A stretch of 64,000 nt of DNA from Euonymus europaeus. Its lineage: Eukaryota > Streptophyta > Magnoliopsida > Celastrales > Celastraceae. Positions 22,001 to 35,100 of the stretch are shown here, piece after piece. Positions within the stretch are counted from its first letter, which is position 1. Every line of letters starts with the position of its first letter. The notes beneath the pieces are model-generated. The model did not search any database and was not told the DNA's origin. It saw nothing but the letters and a program-made list of their open reading frames with translations. Both the position numbers and the translations under genes were made by a program. Location of the stretch: positions 21,312,022-21,376,021 of the forward strand of contig OY756967.1 in assembly GCA_963580455.1 (NCBI GenBank), given 5' to 3'.

Positions 22001-22580
22001 GGCTTTGCCTTGGCGTGAAGGGGAGGGAGCGGGCCGCAAGCTGAGTGAAATCTTAGAGAGTCGAATAGAAGAGATAACCCAAGGGTTTGATTCGTCAGTC
22101 TAGTGGTAAATCGTCGAACTCGGAGTCACTGCCGAACAACTTCTTTCCAAGTCGCTTTGGACTGTGTCTGTGGTGTGGAAATCAATACGTTGCAGCCTCC
22201 ACCACCACAACCATCTCTGACAGCTTCGCCGCGCTGTCACCGTGCTTGCCGAGTCGATTCTGACAATGTCGACGTCGCACTGTGTCAACCATGTGGTTGT
22301 TTTTTGGGACGAAAAAAAATACTCTCGAAAGTAAGGGGGAGAAGATAGAAACACAAAAGTCTGCCTTCACTGGGAGTCGAACTGTGGGCGTTTTGAACGG
22401 TGCACTGCAAAAGTTTCCGCCAAAGCATAAGTACGATTACTAACATTAGCCCCGACCATTTTTACAAACCGCTTTCTGCCAAGTGGTGGTTATCGTTCAC
22501 CGACATCCGACTCGCGCGAGTAGGCGAAGTCTCGGGCCACTCGTCAGGGAATTGCTCGGAATTTTGCGCTTTTGAGTATA
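22001..22580. other. GC-richer segment flanking the Helitron, no gene recognised
   Basis: Clearly less AT-rich than its surroundings. Frames on both strands stay open for about 80 codons in 22,100-22,354, as expected from base composition, and none resembles a family I know. It abuts the Helitron 3' terminus at 22,581. Confidence 0.4.
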
Positions 22581-22749
22581 CTAGTGCTAAACCCGTGGCT
22601 ACGCCACGGGAATTGATTGATTTTATGTACATACATCCAAATATTTGAAGATGTTTATAAATGAATTTTTAAAAATTGTAGTTTTGGAGAATCAAATTTT
22701 CAATGAGAGTGTTTTGTTATTTATAATTTGCATACGTTACTTTATCAAC

Positions 22750-25260
22750 CTAATCGAGAATTGATGAATTTAACATTAAATTATTATTTTCTTTGGTGGT
22801 TTCGATTGCAGTCAATTCTTTGATGGTCTTTCTATTCTGAACAGTCTGTTGAGCTAGTGGTATTGATGAGGAAAGTTTTTCCTTTAGCGTCACTAAAGAT
22901 GATTGTTTAGCACCAAATATGCAAGGAAACATTTTTTAAAAACTGCATATTGAATTGCATTAAAGTAAAGTAAAAAATTGTTATACATTTTAAATTTGTA
23001 AAGATAACTTGATGTTTTTAGTATCTCTCTAATTTCTGGCAAATCCATGTTGACATGTTTTGGTGGCACAAGTTGAGGAGAGTTTTTGACTTCACCTGAA
23101 AATTATTCATGAAATGTTTCTAAAATTAGTATTTCTTAAGTATAAATTTGAAATTTGCATATCGATTTATACATACCTAAAAGCATCTTCATAAATGTTG
23201 AGGTGATGACAATAACATAAAGGCCCTTTTCAAAACTCAGTATTAATTCTATAAAAGCTTTCGCTCATAGAGTTATATCCAGCCTATAATCTCTGTATAA
23301 CCAAGGTCAGTATAACTGAAGATGTATAGCGTTGTTGCAAATCTAATTAAATGGAAATGAAACACTGTTTGGTAAAAAATCGCTGACCATCTGATATTTA
23401 TAGGCATTAGCTAGGGAGCATGATTAATGGTAGCACATAAAGAGTACAACATAAATTTTTATAATGTTCAATAGGATAACATGCAATATTATTTGATGAG
23501 GAGACTACTCCAAATGGATAAAGGGACATGTCATTCCCATGTCGTGGGATAACATATTATAAAGAACTATATGTTACTAACATATTTATACATTCATTTC
23601 CAAACAATATAATGGATCTACGAAAAGCGTATTGTTAACATGATGCGTCATATCTAATGAATTAGAGCATGAAAGAAACGATGCAACAATCAATTTTAAA
23701 AAGCAAAACAATAAAGATACTTTAGCTGCATAAACCCATAAGAGGAGCATTGATGTTAGATGATTTTAATGATGCACATGATTATGGTTTTATATTTTAA
23801 GTGGTATTAGAGAAAAGTAGCAATAAAATGTATTGGAAGGAATGATTTGTGGATGTAAAATTAGTAAATAATGATCAAACACAATAAAAAATTGTAAATA
23901 TTGAAAGTAAAGAAAAATACAACGCAAAGAAGTGTGCAGTAAATTACTTTCCGCGCAACTGGCTTCTAATAAGTTTTTATATTCAAAATCTTAAAGGTTT
24001 CCACTGGCTTCTTATACTTTTTTTTATTCACATTTCAGAATAAGTGGTTATCAGTTGTTTGTTTTGCTATAGTATTTCCAAAACCAACATATATCACTCT
24101 ACTTATGTAGTCCCTTACAGTTGATAATGATACATAAATAATAACAATAAGTATGGTGATTTCAAAACTTTTTTTTGTCCATTATTTATCTCTCAAAATG
24201 TTTTTTTGTTTTTAGTCCAGCACATAACTGCAGTCACAAGATAGTAGAAACACAAATTAGCATGCCATCAGTAGCCACAACCTATGGAAATATAATGAAA
24301 ACAATGATAACTAACATCCATGTATGTAATATTAAACTGAGTCGGTCTTCCCTTGCTATTGTGCAAGGAGTATCAATAAAGACAAGTAGAATCAAATGCA
24401 TTATAATTGAACAAATCAAGCTAACACGGGAGTGATCTCTGAACAAATCACCGATTAATACAATGTACATGGAAAAATGAAAAGTTGAAGGCTGCAACTA
24501 TTTATTTAATTTATACGCACCTTTCAAGGTCAATTTTCAAGTCCTGTTTGTCCACTAAAACACCACTAACGTCAATTTTTTCAATGGTGCCCATTCCATA
24601 CATCAAACCAATGACATCTATGGAAAAGGAAGGAGGTTAGTCTTGTTCTTTTTTAAAAAATTAAATTTGTCTAGCCAAGAACAGAGACTAACTTTCTTAA
24701 GATTATTTGTGTACCTGTTAAGTAAATGTCATTGCCAAGCCGTTCTCATATTATACTCCTTTTCTGAAAGTAAAACTTGTGTTCCCCAATGGTGGCACCA
24801 GCATAGTCTTCAATCTCCTTGACTGAATTTGTTGGCAAGAAAATGATTGTGTTTTTTCCTCAACAGGGTTAAAGATAGCTTCATTTTTCAGAAGTAAAAA
24901 ATTTTGTATCCTATAAATAGCATTCTCCTTGATCTTGGCACGAAATTTGGTAGCTAGACGTTTCCAAATCTTAGCATGCACTTGAGTGCCCTGCTTTGTG
25001 GAAATTAAAAGAATACATGAGTTAGGAACAAAATCTATCCATATGTTTTTTTCCTAGAAAATTATTAAGGATGGACAATATAATATAATCATGCAATACT
25101 ATTAGATAGATGCATCAATACCTCCATCCAAAAGCAACATATCAATACTCATGAATTCATTGTTGTTTTGAACATTTTCCGAATCCCATAATCGAGTTAT
25201 TCGGGCAACAACCTCTCATGATATCTTTGAACTATTGACATACTTGAATGTGACTACCAT
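22750..25260 (-). pseudogene. Replication protein A1-like (OB-fold) gene remnant in the Helitron
   Basis: Several - strand exon-like blocks follow the order of plant RPA1-like proteins. First VVARITRLWDSENVQNNNEF with SIDMLLLDGG after it (about 25,215-25,120); then GTQVHAKIWKRLATKFRAKI and a KENAIYRIQNF block (about 24,995-24,870), the typical GTQIHAxI...L..GxVYxIxNF of the first OB fold (DUF223 type). Next comes a GLMYGMGTIEKIDVSGVLVD block with KQDLKIDLE (about 24,610-24,520), matching DVVGxVxGVGPxExI of the second OB fold. At 23,080-22,985 a PEIREILKTSSYLYKF block could be a later segment. RPA binds single-stranded DNA; plant Helitrons often carry such genes. Several gaps and AT-rich insertions suggest decay, though introns could explain part. 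I cannot decide whether an intact message is possible. Confidence 0.65.
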
Positions 25261-26844
25261 AGTGGGATTGCAAAATAGGTATTTGAAATGTTACAGTGAT
25301 GGCCAACAATTGCTACAGGTGAGTATATTTATATGGGTTCTATCATTTTGAAATGCATGGATCTTTATTAATGAGACACATAAATCTAAGCAAGTCTTGT
25401 TTATATTGATGAGTAGTACGGTGAATTTATTTAGGAATTGTAACCATTTAATAAAACCATTAACTATAAAGTTGCAAAAACATTGAACATGAAACACAAT
25501 TATTCAATTATTATATTATATATGAGTGTAAAGGCTATACATTGGATTTATAACATGTAGGGAGGTGTTAAGTTAATACCTATAAATCAATTGTAGCGGT
25601 CACTTAAGGGTCAAAACAACATTATGTCAGCTAGTGCATGAATCCTTTGTATATGCTCAAAAATCTGCAATAATAATAAAGATATCAGGAAATTCCCTTC
25701 GCAACTTGTTTAAAATTGTTGTTGATTTCATTCATTAAATTTCATTAGCCCTTCCTCTTTCCCTCCAGGATGTTGGCCTACTGTCTTTTAATATTGAGAT
25801 TTCACACCTATAATATGTGATGCCTGAATTTCAACAAATATTAAGCCTCTAATATACCTATGCATATTGATGCTATTATATGTGGATAAGGTGAAATGTA
25901 AATGCTTCTTTGCTTTGCATTTGATTAAGATCGATTGGATTAATTGTTTAGCATGAGGGGGAGCCAATATTGTTATAGGGCTTCCAAAAATGCTTAGCAA
26001 TGCAATAAATTTTCCTTTCTGGATGAAAGTGATGGGCAACTTCTCCAACTCTGCATAGTGATGATGAGGGTCAATCTGGATTGTTTCCCAATTTCTTGAT
26101 TACCAAATAAAGAGTTCAAGAAATAAGATCGAGGTTTACAAATTTTATAAGAAGGGCATTGGACAATTTGTCAATTTTATTATCTGAGCAATAACATATG
26201 AAACATAACTATAAACTCTATAAGTGGCTCTAAGATATAAGATTCAAGATTTGAAGCACATAGCGTTGTGGCCTCAAAATATTTATTATAAAATATCTAT
26301 CATCCAATCTTATGCAATTAGATCCCATTAAGTAAAACCTAGTTTCTACTACCCACTATTACATGATGAATAGTAAAACATATATAATTATATGAATACT
26401 AACCTTGCTCAGTTGGTTCAGATAACCCATGTATCCTCCCAGTTAGAAGGACTTGTTTCACAGAAGTTACTACTATCGGAGATCCCAAAACTACAAATGA
26501 AACCAAAGAAACCCAGAAATCAAAACTGTTATTCGTTTTAAAAAACCAGATGACCCTTCATCTTGTCCGTTAAATATTAACAAAGGCACTTCATTTTGAA
26601 TCTACAAACACTAAGGCTCTTGAAAATCCAAGCAAACAATGAATAGCAACGACCAATTATGGTAATTTTTACATCAAGAGTCACCCAGTTTTTTTTCTTT
26701 TGTAGAAAATTCATCCAGACTTACAAAACTCATCAATAGAATTGACTGGTGTTCTTAATCTTAGAAAATATATACAAAGATATTCATTTCTAAACATCCC
26801 CAAAGATAACTGAAAGATTAGATCCAAACTAATTTAGGAAATAT

Positions 26845-27150
26845 CCTCATTAGAATAAGAACCCAGAAAAACAAACCCATGAATCAACAACAAAGGTGAA
26901 AAACATGCAAACGTACTCGCAAACCACTTGATTGGGGGCAGTAGTATCCATCTAGTAATGTCTGGACCATTTAGAAATATCAAGGATCTGCGCCTGAGTA
27001 GAATAAAAACCCAAAAAAACAAATCCATGAATCAACAACAAAGTTTTAAAAAAATGCAAACGTACTCGCAGATCACTTGGTTGGGGGCGCTAGTATCCAT
27101 CTTGTAATGCCTATACCATTTCGAAAGATCAAGGGTGTGCACATGAGAAT
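26845..27150 (+). repeat. Tandem duplication inside the Helitron (about 150-bp unit)
   Basis: Two copies, about 26,850-26,998 and 26,999-27,150, share AATAA(G/A)AACCCA(G/A)AAAAAC, ATGAATCAACAACAAAG, ATGCAAACGTACTCGCA and GTAGTATCCATCT or GCTAGTATCCATCT. They differ at about 10-15% of positions. The unit lies close to the 5' terminus of the element, possibly in the promoter or leader of the RPA-like gene. Confidence 0.85.
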
Positions 27151-27544
27151 ACTCGCCAAAAGCAAAGGCCGAATTCTCCTCCTTTTTTAGGTAGGCGCAG
27201 AGACAACCTCAACCCTTGGGGTATCTCACCTCACATTGGACCCTATCGAATTCAAGAAAGATAGAACAAATAATTTTGGCATCATGGCCCTTTCGTTGAT
27301 TAGCAAGGATCCGCTGCTTGCCATGGCGACAACATCGCTAGCAGTTTTGAAGGAAGAGTCTGGTGGAGAGGAGGTCTAAGAGTCATGATTTTAGGGTTGA
27401 ATTAAATTTAGACTTTAAAATTCATTTTAAAATCAAATCTAATTAAATAAAAACTCTAGGTGGCACTCTTAGGTTAATCCACATGTCATAACAGTGTTAA
27501 ACCAAAAATTTTGTTTCAGAAATTATAAATAGTATAGATAGATA

Positions 27545-30500
27545 AAATCAAAAGGCTGGATAGGTGAAACTCAACTGACAAATTGGAAATTTTTTAGCAC
27601 TTCCCACTTGAATTGCTCTTAACTTTAAGGGATCCATTGGACTAAGGTTTACAAACAGAGACCCAAGTACGATTTTCTCCGAAATACAGACACACACAGA
27701 GGACAGAGACCGGACACGTCATTATTTAAAATCGAAGTACGATTTTACTGGACAATTGAGCCCCATTTTCCCTGATTCTAATTTTGAGTTTTCAAAAGGG
27801 ATCTACGCCAGAAATGCACTCCAAAAATAGACGCCAAATTAAAGCCTCCGCATGCTGGAAATCCACACCGGAGTGAGATGATATTTCAATAACATATAAG
27901 CTGTAAATTGCATAAATTGTCAAATAAACGATGTTGTATTTGGTAGAACACGAGTTTATGATTGTGTATGAGCTGTAAATTTACTACTAAGAATATGTAA
28001 AATAGTTTAATAATGAAATAAAATATATGGGCAATAGAGAAAATTAGAGAATTTTTTGATATGTATGTCAAAGTGGATAGAGCATATAAGTTTTTGAACT
28101 GAGAAAACAAACTTATAAGATGTAATATACTCCACCAAACTCTCACTTAATGAACTGGTGTCACAACAAATGTCCTTTTAGTAAATTTCCCTTTCAATAA
28201 CTGCCTCCTATTTGGCATAATTGCCAAATTATTGCTTCAACAAATTATGGTAAAGGTCCACTCCAATTAGACTTTTTTTTTGTAAGCAGCAGAATCAATT
28301 AAGAGAAAGAAAATAATACAACTCCAATTAGACTTTGGTTGATGGAATTCCCGAATGGCTGCTTATTTAGACCTGGTGCACGGCAATATTATGAAATCCA
28401 ATTCATTTTCTTTGCTCGTGCTGATTTTGTGATTTTGTATCAAATCAAGTTTGACAAGTCGTTTATTTATTTTTGTGATAGTGCATGTAGCATAACAAAA
28501 ATTTGAAAAACAAAAATGTTAGTCAACTGCGAAGAGATAGGTTGAAAGATATCTTAATCAGTAAAAAGCTTACTGCCATGAAGATCAATTATTGGCAGGT
28601 TTAACTGGCCAAGAGCCACCATTGTAATAGCTCTATCTTGCATTTTTAGGGTTATTGAAAAATATGCACTTGTGGAAACGTTTTAAAAACAAATAATGCA
28701 CATAGGAGTAATCGATAGATAACAGCTTTCAAAAATTTATTGCTTATTATGATTAAAATGCATAATCTATGATAGATCTAATCGTTTAAAGATTGTATAT
28801 CTTGATATCTCTCTGAATTGATCTCTAAAAAATATTGAAGGATAGAGGCAGCTAGTTGGATACGATGTTAAACTTGCGGATCTTTCATCTTATGAACCAA
28901 TTCTCAAACTTGGATTTTAAGAGTGCGGACTCCCTACACCAAGAACATGAAAATGAAAATCAAAATCAAAACTGTGGAGAAAATTAGATAGTCGATTCCC
29001 ACTGGTATCTCAACGTTAGGGAAACAAAACACACTAATGTGTGTTTATATAGGGATCGGCCAATTTAAGGTTTCCTAACCCTAGTTTGCCGGCCCTCTCT
29101 CATCTCTAATGTGGAATCTCCAACCTTAGTTAGGTTTTCTGATTCACTTAGGTTTGGACTTTCATGTGCTACAGTGGGGACCAACGAGGAAAATAAAACA
29201 TGGACTTCATACGAATTTAATTATTAGCACAAACCCATGAGCATAATTAAAATTCATAAATTATAATATATTTTACTAAAATATTATTATTAAACTCTCT
29301 GTTTTATCTCAAATTAAATCTGAGTATTTCGTTATAATTGTTCATTAAAATTCTCAAGTTAAGTTACAGATATCCATCAATTAAATATACCACTGACAAA
29401 TAATATTTAATTAATATATTTAAATATTTCTCGAGTTTACCGCTTAACTTATTTAAATGTGTCGAATTAATTAAAATTCACCTACAGGGTTTTGAACAAA
29501 TCTCAAATTCTATAAGCATTATCTAGAGGGCATCATCAATCCATAATTGAATGAGAATTTTATTAACATATTATTGTTTAGCGTACATTTAATGTGGTAA
29601 CATAATTCACTCGGTGTATGTCGACCTGTATAAAAAGACTTCACCCTTTGATAAATCGAAGTCGCATATATTACATGCACACGCACCAATAATCTTTAAT
29701 AAATTAAGACTATGAACAATATCATAACGTCAGTGTGAGTGTACAATATTCCATATAGTCAGAATCGGAAAATTGACTCACACAAAGTCTTAATCAATAC
29801 ACTCTAAGTGTACTAGTATAATAAGTTTAAGCTTTACAACTTTCCGTAACCAATATATATGCATGCTGAAATACTATACTATGCTTTGCCGACGGTTCAT
29901 CTAATTACGTCTAAGCTGTGATCATTTATTTATATTCGATAAGAACTTATGAATTGATCTTCCGTGTGTAAGCTAAACTCTATACACCAATCCATATACC
30001 ATATAGAATAAAAGCCGTTTATGCTAATATGTCATTTTTTATATTTAAATATTAAATATATTTTATTCAAATAAATAAACTGAGTTTGAACATTATATAA
30101 AATAATGACATTTAGCATACTATCCCTATCAAGGGTCAGTTATGATCATACACTCATAATACTCCAGCTAGATATGAAATCTTCAAAGGCATTTCACCAA
30201 TAACATCCTACCATCGCTCCTCAATAAGATCCATTATAGCCATGGCTTGGCATCGAGTTGCTAGTGCGAACAATATTGCGACGCAATTTGCCAAAACAAA
30301 CCACTTGAAGTCCATTAGAGCTGGACCAACATTCTCAATGAATTATCCTCCTTTAGTTGGCATGAAGTCAAGCGCCCACTCCGGTACTGATTCGGGTATA
30401 ACGTAACATTGAAATTATTAAGAGCAATATGAGAGTATTCCTCCGTCTTAAACCAGTAAATATTGAAGCCAAAAGTAACTGTGCATGTGGTAGGTTAATG

Positions 30501-32160
30501 GCTTAATATCGGCAGTCGCTTCTCAATCACCATTATGAACTCCTTCCCGCCACCTTCATATCGAAGTAGTTGCAAAGCACACCTTAGCTCCATGAAAAAC
30601 AATGCCTGAATCTCAATAGGGTAACTATTAGGATAAATATCCTAAGTTGAATGACACATTGTGGGATATGGTATGCTTAAAGTGTACTGTAAGGTAAGTA
30701 GAGGTTACCATTGAGTTACTCAGTTGCAATAACCTACAGGTACCTTCAGGTATGCTACCGATCACCACGGGATCAGATGTGAGTTACACAACATTTTGAG
30801 TTTATCTGAATTTTTTTTTAAAATTTAATATGAACCACGTTTTTATCCAGCTAAATCTGTTGTGGATATTATCTATAGGAGTTATGATTAGAATGAAATT
30901 ATGCTAGATATCTGTTGGTTTGTATTTCTTAGGAAAAATCTTTTCATATGACAATTGTGTGATGAGATAATTATTGTTGAAATAACCTTGGGTAGGATGC
31001 CTCATAACATGTTTTATGGGTATCGTTAAAACCACGTGTGATAATGCATGGAATTTGCATGATATTTTACGTACACAAGTTGAATTGTGAATAGATAATA
31101 TCATGTGACTTTTAAAGTTGGTAATTTCATGTTTTTGTATGATGATAATGACATAGGTGTTTGTGTCATATATGTATGTATGTATGTAGATAAGACTTAT
31201 CATATAGGTGGTTTTCTCAATATATTGTTGGTGGATAATTACTCTATGTTTGTTAGGTCTTTTGCTTTATCCCTATTAGTTTTTCAGGATATGTTGATAA
31301 GATATTATCATAACCTAATAAAAATTTATCAAGATAAGGATGGGTATCTATAAAAAGGAACGGCTATCAAAGAGTGAGGGGTTATGGAAGCGTATACAAG
31401 CACAATTGAGATTTTATTTTGCTTCTATGTATCGTCAAATTCTCTCATTAATTTAGTTATCTCTTAAGGTGAGATCTTGAGAGTGGATATAAAGAGAGAA
31501 TTATAGTGAGGTTATTTTGTAATTATTTGAGACTCTACAAATAGTTGTTTAGTTCATTGAGATTAAATTTTTTAGGATTTCAAAAGCAAACTTATATGGT
31601 TGTACTCTTGATTCGTGATTAATAGATTGTTTCGTAAGATTGGTAGCTCATAGACTCGAGGTTTTCCGAATTTTATTTTTTATCGTAAAATTTTTGGTGT
31701 TATTTTCTTTTATTTTATGTATTTTAATTTTTATATTTGTTTATTAACATTATTATAGACACATCAATTCTCAATATCATCATGATCGACATCTATCTCT
31801 TTCTTGAGAAGATCTAAACGCCTATATAGGAAGAATGCCCAAGGAATTTCGATCTCCAAAGCGCATTTGATGAAACTTATTTTGAGATTTTAAAAGGACT
31901 TCTAATCTTTTTTACTTTTTAGAAAAACAATATAAAATAAAAATTAAATCTGAAAACTGGAATACATTTTTCGCAACATAAATATATTTTCCTACGGTCA
32001 CCGCTAATATGACCACAGTAGCACGAACTACCACGCGACCCGCTTATTTTCAGCCCTCCCCTCAGTCGATGCCCTCTGGGATTTCAACCGGATTTCTGAT
32101 CGTTTTCTCGTTTCGCCACTCTTGGTGCCTGCACGTTCCCGGAGCCGAATCTCTATTGTA
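27545..32160. other. AT-rich intergenic region
   Basis: About 4.6 kb between the Helitron and CSN2. Apart from the RNase H-like relic described separately I see no gene. The part 28,640-30,140 is very AT-rich and may be a decayed retroelement LTR, but no matched ends could be found by eye. The 31,960-32,160 part, less AT-rich and with CCCTCCCCTCAG, should contain the CSN2 promoter and leader. Confidence 0.4.
30205..30620 (-). pseudogene. Possible RNase H-like fragment of a non-LTR retroelement
   Basis: On the - strand two short blocks resemble the RVT_3 RNase H-like domain found in plant non-LTR elements and relatives: [20 protein letters not shown] (about 30,615-30,556; family pattern AExxALxxALxxAxxxGxxxxIxE) and, after about 190 bp, [18 protein letters not shown] (about 30,318-30,265; family pattern FVxRxxNxVAHxLAxxA). 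The intervening frame is broken. Similarity is weak and based on spacing and hydrophobic pattern. Confidence 0.3.
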
Positions 32161-32169
32161 CGAGTAATC

Positions 32170-35100
32170 ATGGGTTCAGGTAGGGTTTATATTGCAGTTT
32201 CTCTCAAATATGCACGATTATGTATTAGGGTTTTAAGGTCTGTTTTCTCTCGTGGATTTTTTTTCATCTTCTGTATATTTTGGTATGTTTGAGCGAAAGC
32301 AAGCTTACGTTGATTACCGCAGATGCTGATATGGAGGATTATGGCTTCGAGTATTCAGATGAGGAGCCTGAGGAACAGGATGTAGACATCGAGAATCAAT
32401 ATTACAACTCCAAAGGTATTTTTCATTATTTTTACTTGTGTAATTTAATGGAAATTCTTGAAAGATAAAAGTCTGGGTGATATCCATTATTTGAAATATT
32501 TATTAGGCATTAAAGGGTTTATAGTAGAGAATTAGAGATTCTATCCACGGAGAAAATTTCGTGGGACGAATTTTATTTAGCTGGTGAATTTTGAGGGGAC
32601 TTATCCTGTCAATTTTGCATGATCGAGTTCTTCCATACGATTTAGATGTACTTTTAAGAGAATTTTACGACTGTGTATGTAATTTTTTTCCCCTTTTGAA
32701 CCAGTAGCATATATTCGCTCTGATGATTATAAGAAATTTAAGGGTTGGGAGAGACCTAAAGGCTCAAATCCGGGGATTATTACACTTAAAGTATTTATTT
32801 ATTTAATGGATGGCTTATGACTGATCCCACAGAATCTGTTATTATCACTTTTGAATTCCAGAGTTCTGAATTTTATGTTAACAGGGATGTCCTCTTGGTG
32901 GCACGGCTCTCATTCAGAATTTGATTTATTGTGTTTGGGCTTTTTGATTTATGGTAGTAGGACTAATAGTTCCAGACCAGTCTTTTTTATATTTCTTTGT
33001 CAATAGGTAGGATTACTTAGGACTAATACATGGTTTACGTAAAACCCTTATTAGCATGGTAGGTTCTAGAATATCAGAATAGCTGGCACAATCTCTTGTC
33101 TTTTGTGCACTGTCCTAGTTATAGGCAAGGTGCTTTTGGCGTTTGAGGATTATGAAATGATGAAAATTATATTTTGAAATTGGTTATCTACTTCTGTCGT
33201 TTCTCTCTGTTTTTGTTATGGTTAAATCAAGAACAAGAGGGCTTTCTTGCTCCTTGACCGCTTGAGTTTACCACTGTTCCAGCAATTTCTCTCTGTCAGT
33301 GAACTTGATACTTGGATTTCCTCTCTTGGGTATTTTGGTTCATAATAGAATCCTCTTCAAGAGATACGATCTGAGACACCAAAAATTTGTTTCCAAAAGT
33401 GTCAAATACAATCATAGTGAGTTTTAGATTTATTTTCATTGTAAGTTTGCAGGTAAATTATGGTTTATGAAGTGTGGTTGGATTTCTTGATACATAACAT
33501 CCTTCAGTTTTTGAAGGCTGGGTACCTTGTGAGTTGTGACTATAACACAATGCGAGAATATGGCCTAAATTGGCTTGGTTGGAGTGTGGGTACATTAAGC
33601 CTGTTTGAGGCTTACATCTATGAAAAGAAGGAACGCCTGAATTGACATAGAGATTGAGGCAATGAGGAACACGTGTATCAAGGCATTTCTGAACCTTGTT
33701 TATTTTGTTTTCCATTCTTACCTAGTTTAATGGGTTTTATCTTTTCTTTTGTTTAATGTATTTATTGATGTTTCATAGTTTTTTTTTTGCATTACAGCCA
33801 TTTACAGCCATTATAAGTGATGTTATTCCTTGAGTAGAAGATAAGCTATACATGAAATATGATTTCAACTGTATATGCTAATAGCTACCATCTGGGCTTT
33901 TACTCTTCTCTTTCTCTCCTCTCTCATGCTAGATGTTGGTAGCTGCATCATTTGTTGTATGTTTTACTAATGTGCCCCCCTCCCGAACCCCCAAATCTGG
34001 AAACAAAAAAGGTTTGGTTGAAACAGATCCAGAAGGAGCACTTGAAGGCTTTGCTGAAGTGGTTCGCATGGAACCTGAGAAGGCAGAGTGGTGAGTTCTC
34101 TAGAATTTTGATACTTATTGTGAACAGGATAAAAAAATCCTATTTTTATGGGATTTGGTTAAACTTTCAAGTTTCAAGAATGTTGGTCTTCTCCAAATGT
34201 TTTGAATATATGGCTTTCACTATGGTTTCTACTTTGTAGAGGGTCAACGTATACAACCTTGATGGGGTCCTGGGATGCTCCACTCCCTTTCATTTTAGAT
34301 TAAATCATCCCATTCCTGTCTAAATTGCACAGCTGAACTAAAGAATGACTTTTGACTCAGGAATTTACATCTCATTTTCTGTCAAATGCCATCCCATTTG
34401 AGAAGGAACGAATGCTTCTTTTCCAAGTATAAACTTTAAACTAAGAAATAGGGATGCAGCCGCCTAACTATGATCGAGTCCTGAGTCAAGAAGGGGGCAA
34501 GTAGAAAAGGAACAGAATGCTCTGGTCCAAGTGTAACCATATCAAACTTAGAATTAGCTCATCTTATGTTTGTAACTACCCTTCCAGACTTCCGAATGAT
34601 TTAATTACCTTGAATTTTGTTTTGTGTGAAATGTTAATGCAAATGTAAATGGTTCTTGTTGTAGGGGATTCAAAGCACTAAAGCAAACTGTCAAACTCTA
34701 TTATCGTTTAGTGAAGTACACAGAAATGATGGACGCTTACAGGGAGATGTTAACATACATCAAATCAGCAGTGACGCGAAATTACAGTGAGAAATGCATT
34801 AATAATATTATGGATTTTGTTTCTGGGTCAGCTAGTCAGAACTTTGGCCTTTTGAAAGAATTTTATCAGACTACTCTAAAGGCCCTGGAGGAAGCAAAGA
34901 ATGAGGTTAGAAGTCTATCCTTTTTTTTTTCTTTTCCTCTTTCAATCATAACTCCCCTTTTAGGTTGAGATGTGATCGAGTGCCCCTGGTCATTCAGAGA
35001 CTTTGGTTCAAAACGAATCTTAAGCTATGCAAGATTTGGTTTGATATGGGTGAATATGGGCGAATGAATAAGGTATCTTTTCTCTACACATTCTGTGTCC

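Larger units (their letters stand above)
22581..27542 (-). mobile_element. Helitron with RPA-like gene remains
   Basis: Both termini fit plant Helitrons read on the - strand. The 3' end is CTAG (22,581-22,584), followed in the host by T. A few bases inside it is a perfect hairpin (CCCGTGGC-TAC-GCCACGGG, 22,592-22,610) with an 8-bp stem. The 5' end is TCTATACTATTTATAA preceded by host A, with the exact start at 27,538 or 27,542 because the local TCTA is duplicated. Insertion between A and T without target duplication is the Helitron mode. Length is about 4.96 kb. I find no Rep/helicase gene, only an RPA1-like gene remnant, so it is probably non-autonomous. Confidence 0.85.

Noticed and set aside
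22103..22354. Cys-containing frames on both strands that loosely recall a zinc finger
   Set aside because: Cys spacing does not fit B-box, RING or C2H2 patterns, and both strands are open because the segment is GC-richer.
22085..22395. tRNA- or SINE-like promoter boxes: CAGTCTAGTGG (box A-like) near 22,097 and AGTTCGACTCC (box B-like, - strand) near 22,373
   Set aside because: They are on opposite strands and about 275 bp apart, with no cloverleaf arms and no 3' tail or terminator.
28640..30140. Possible LTR of a retrotransposon
   Set aside because: The base composition and short words look retroelement-like, but I found no TG...CA ends, primer site or partner LTR.
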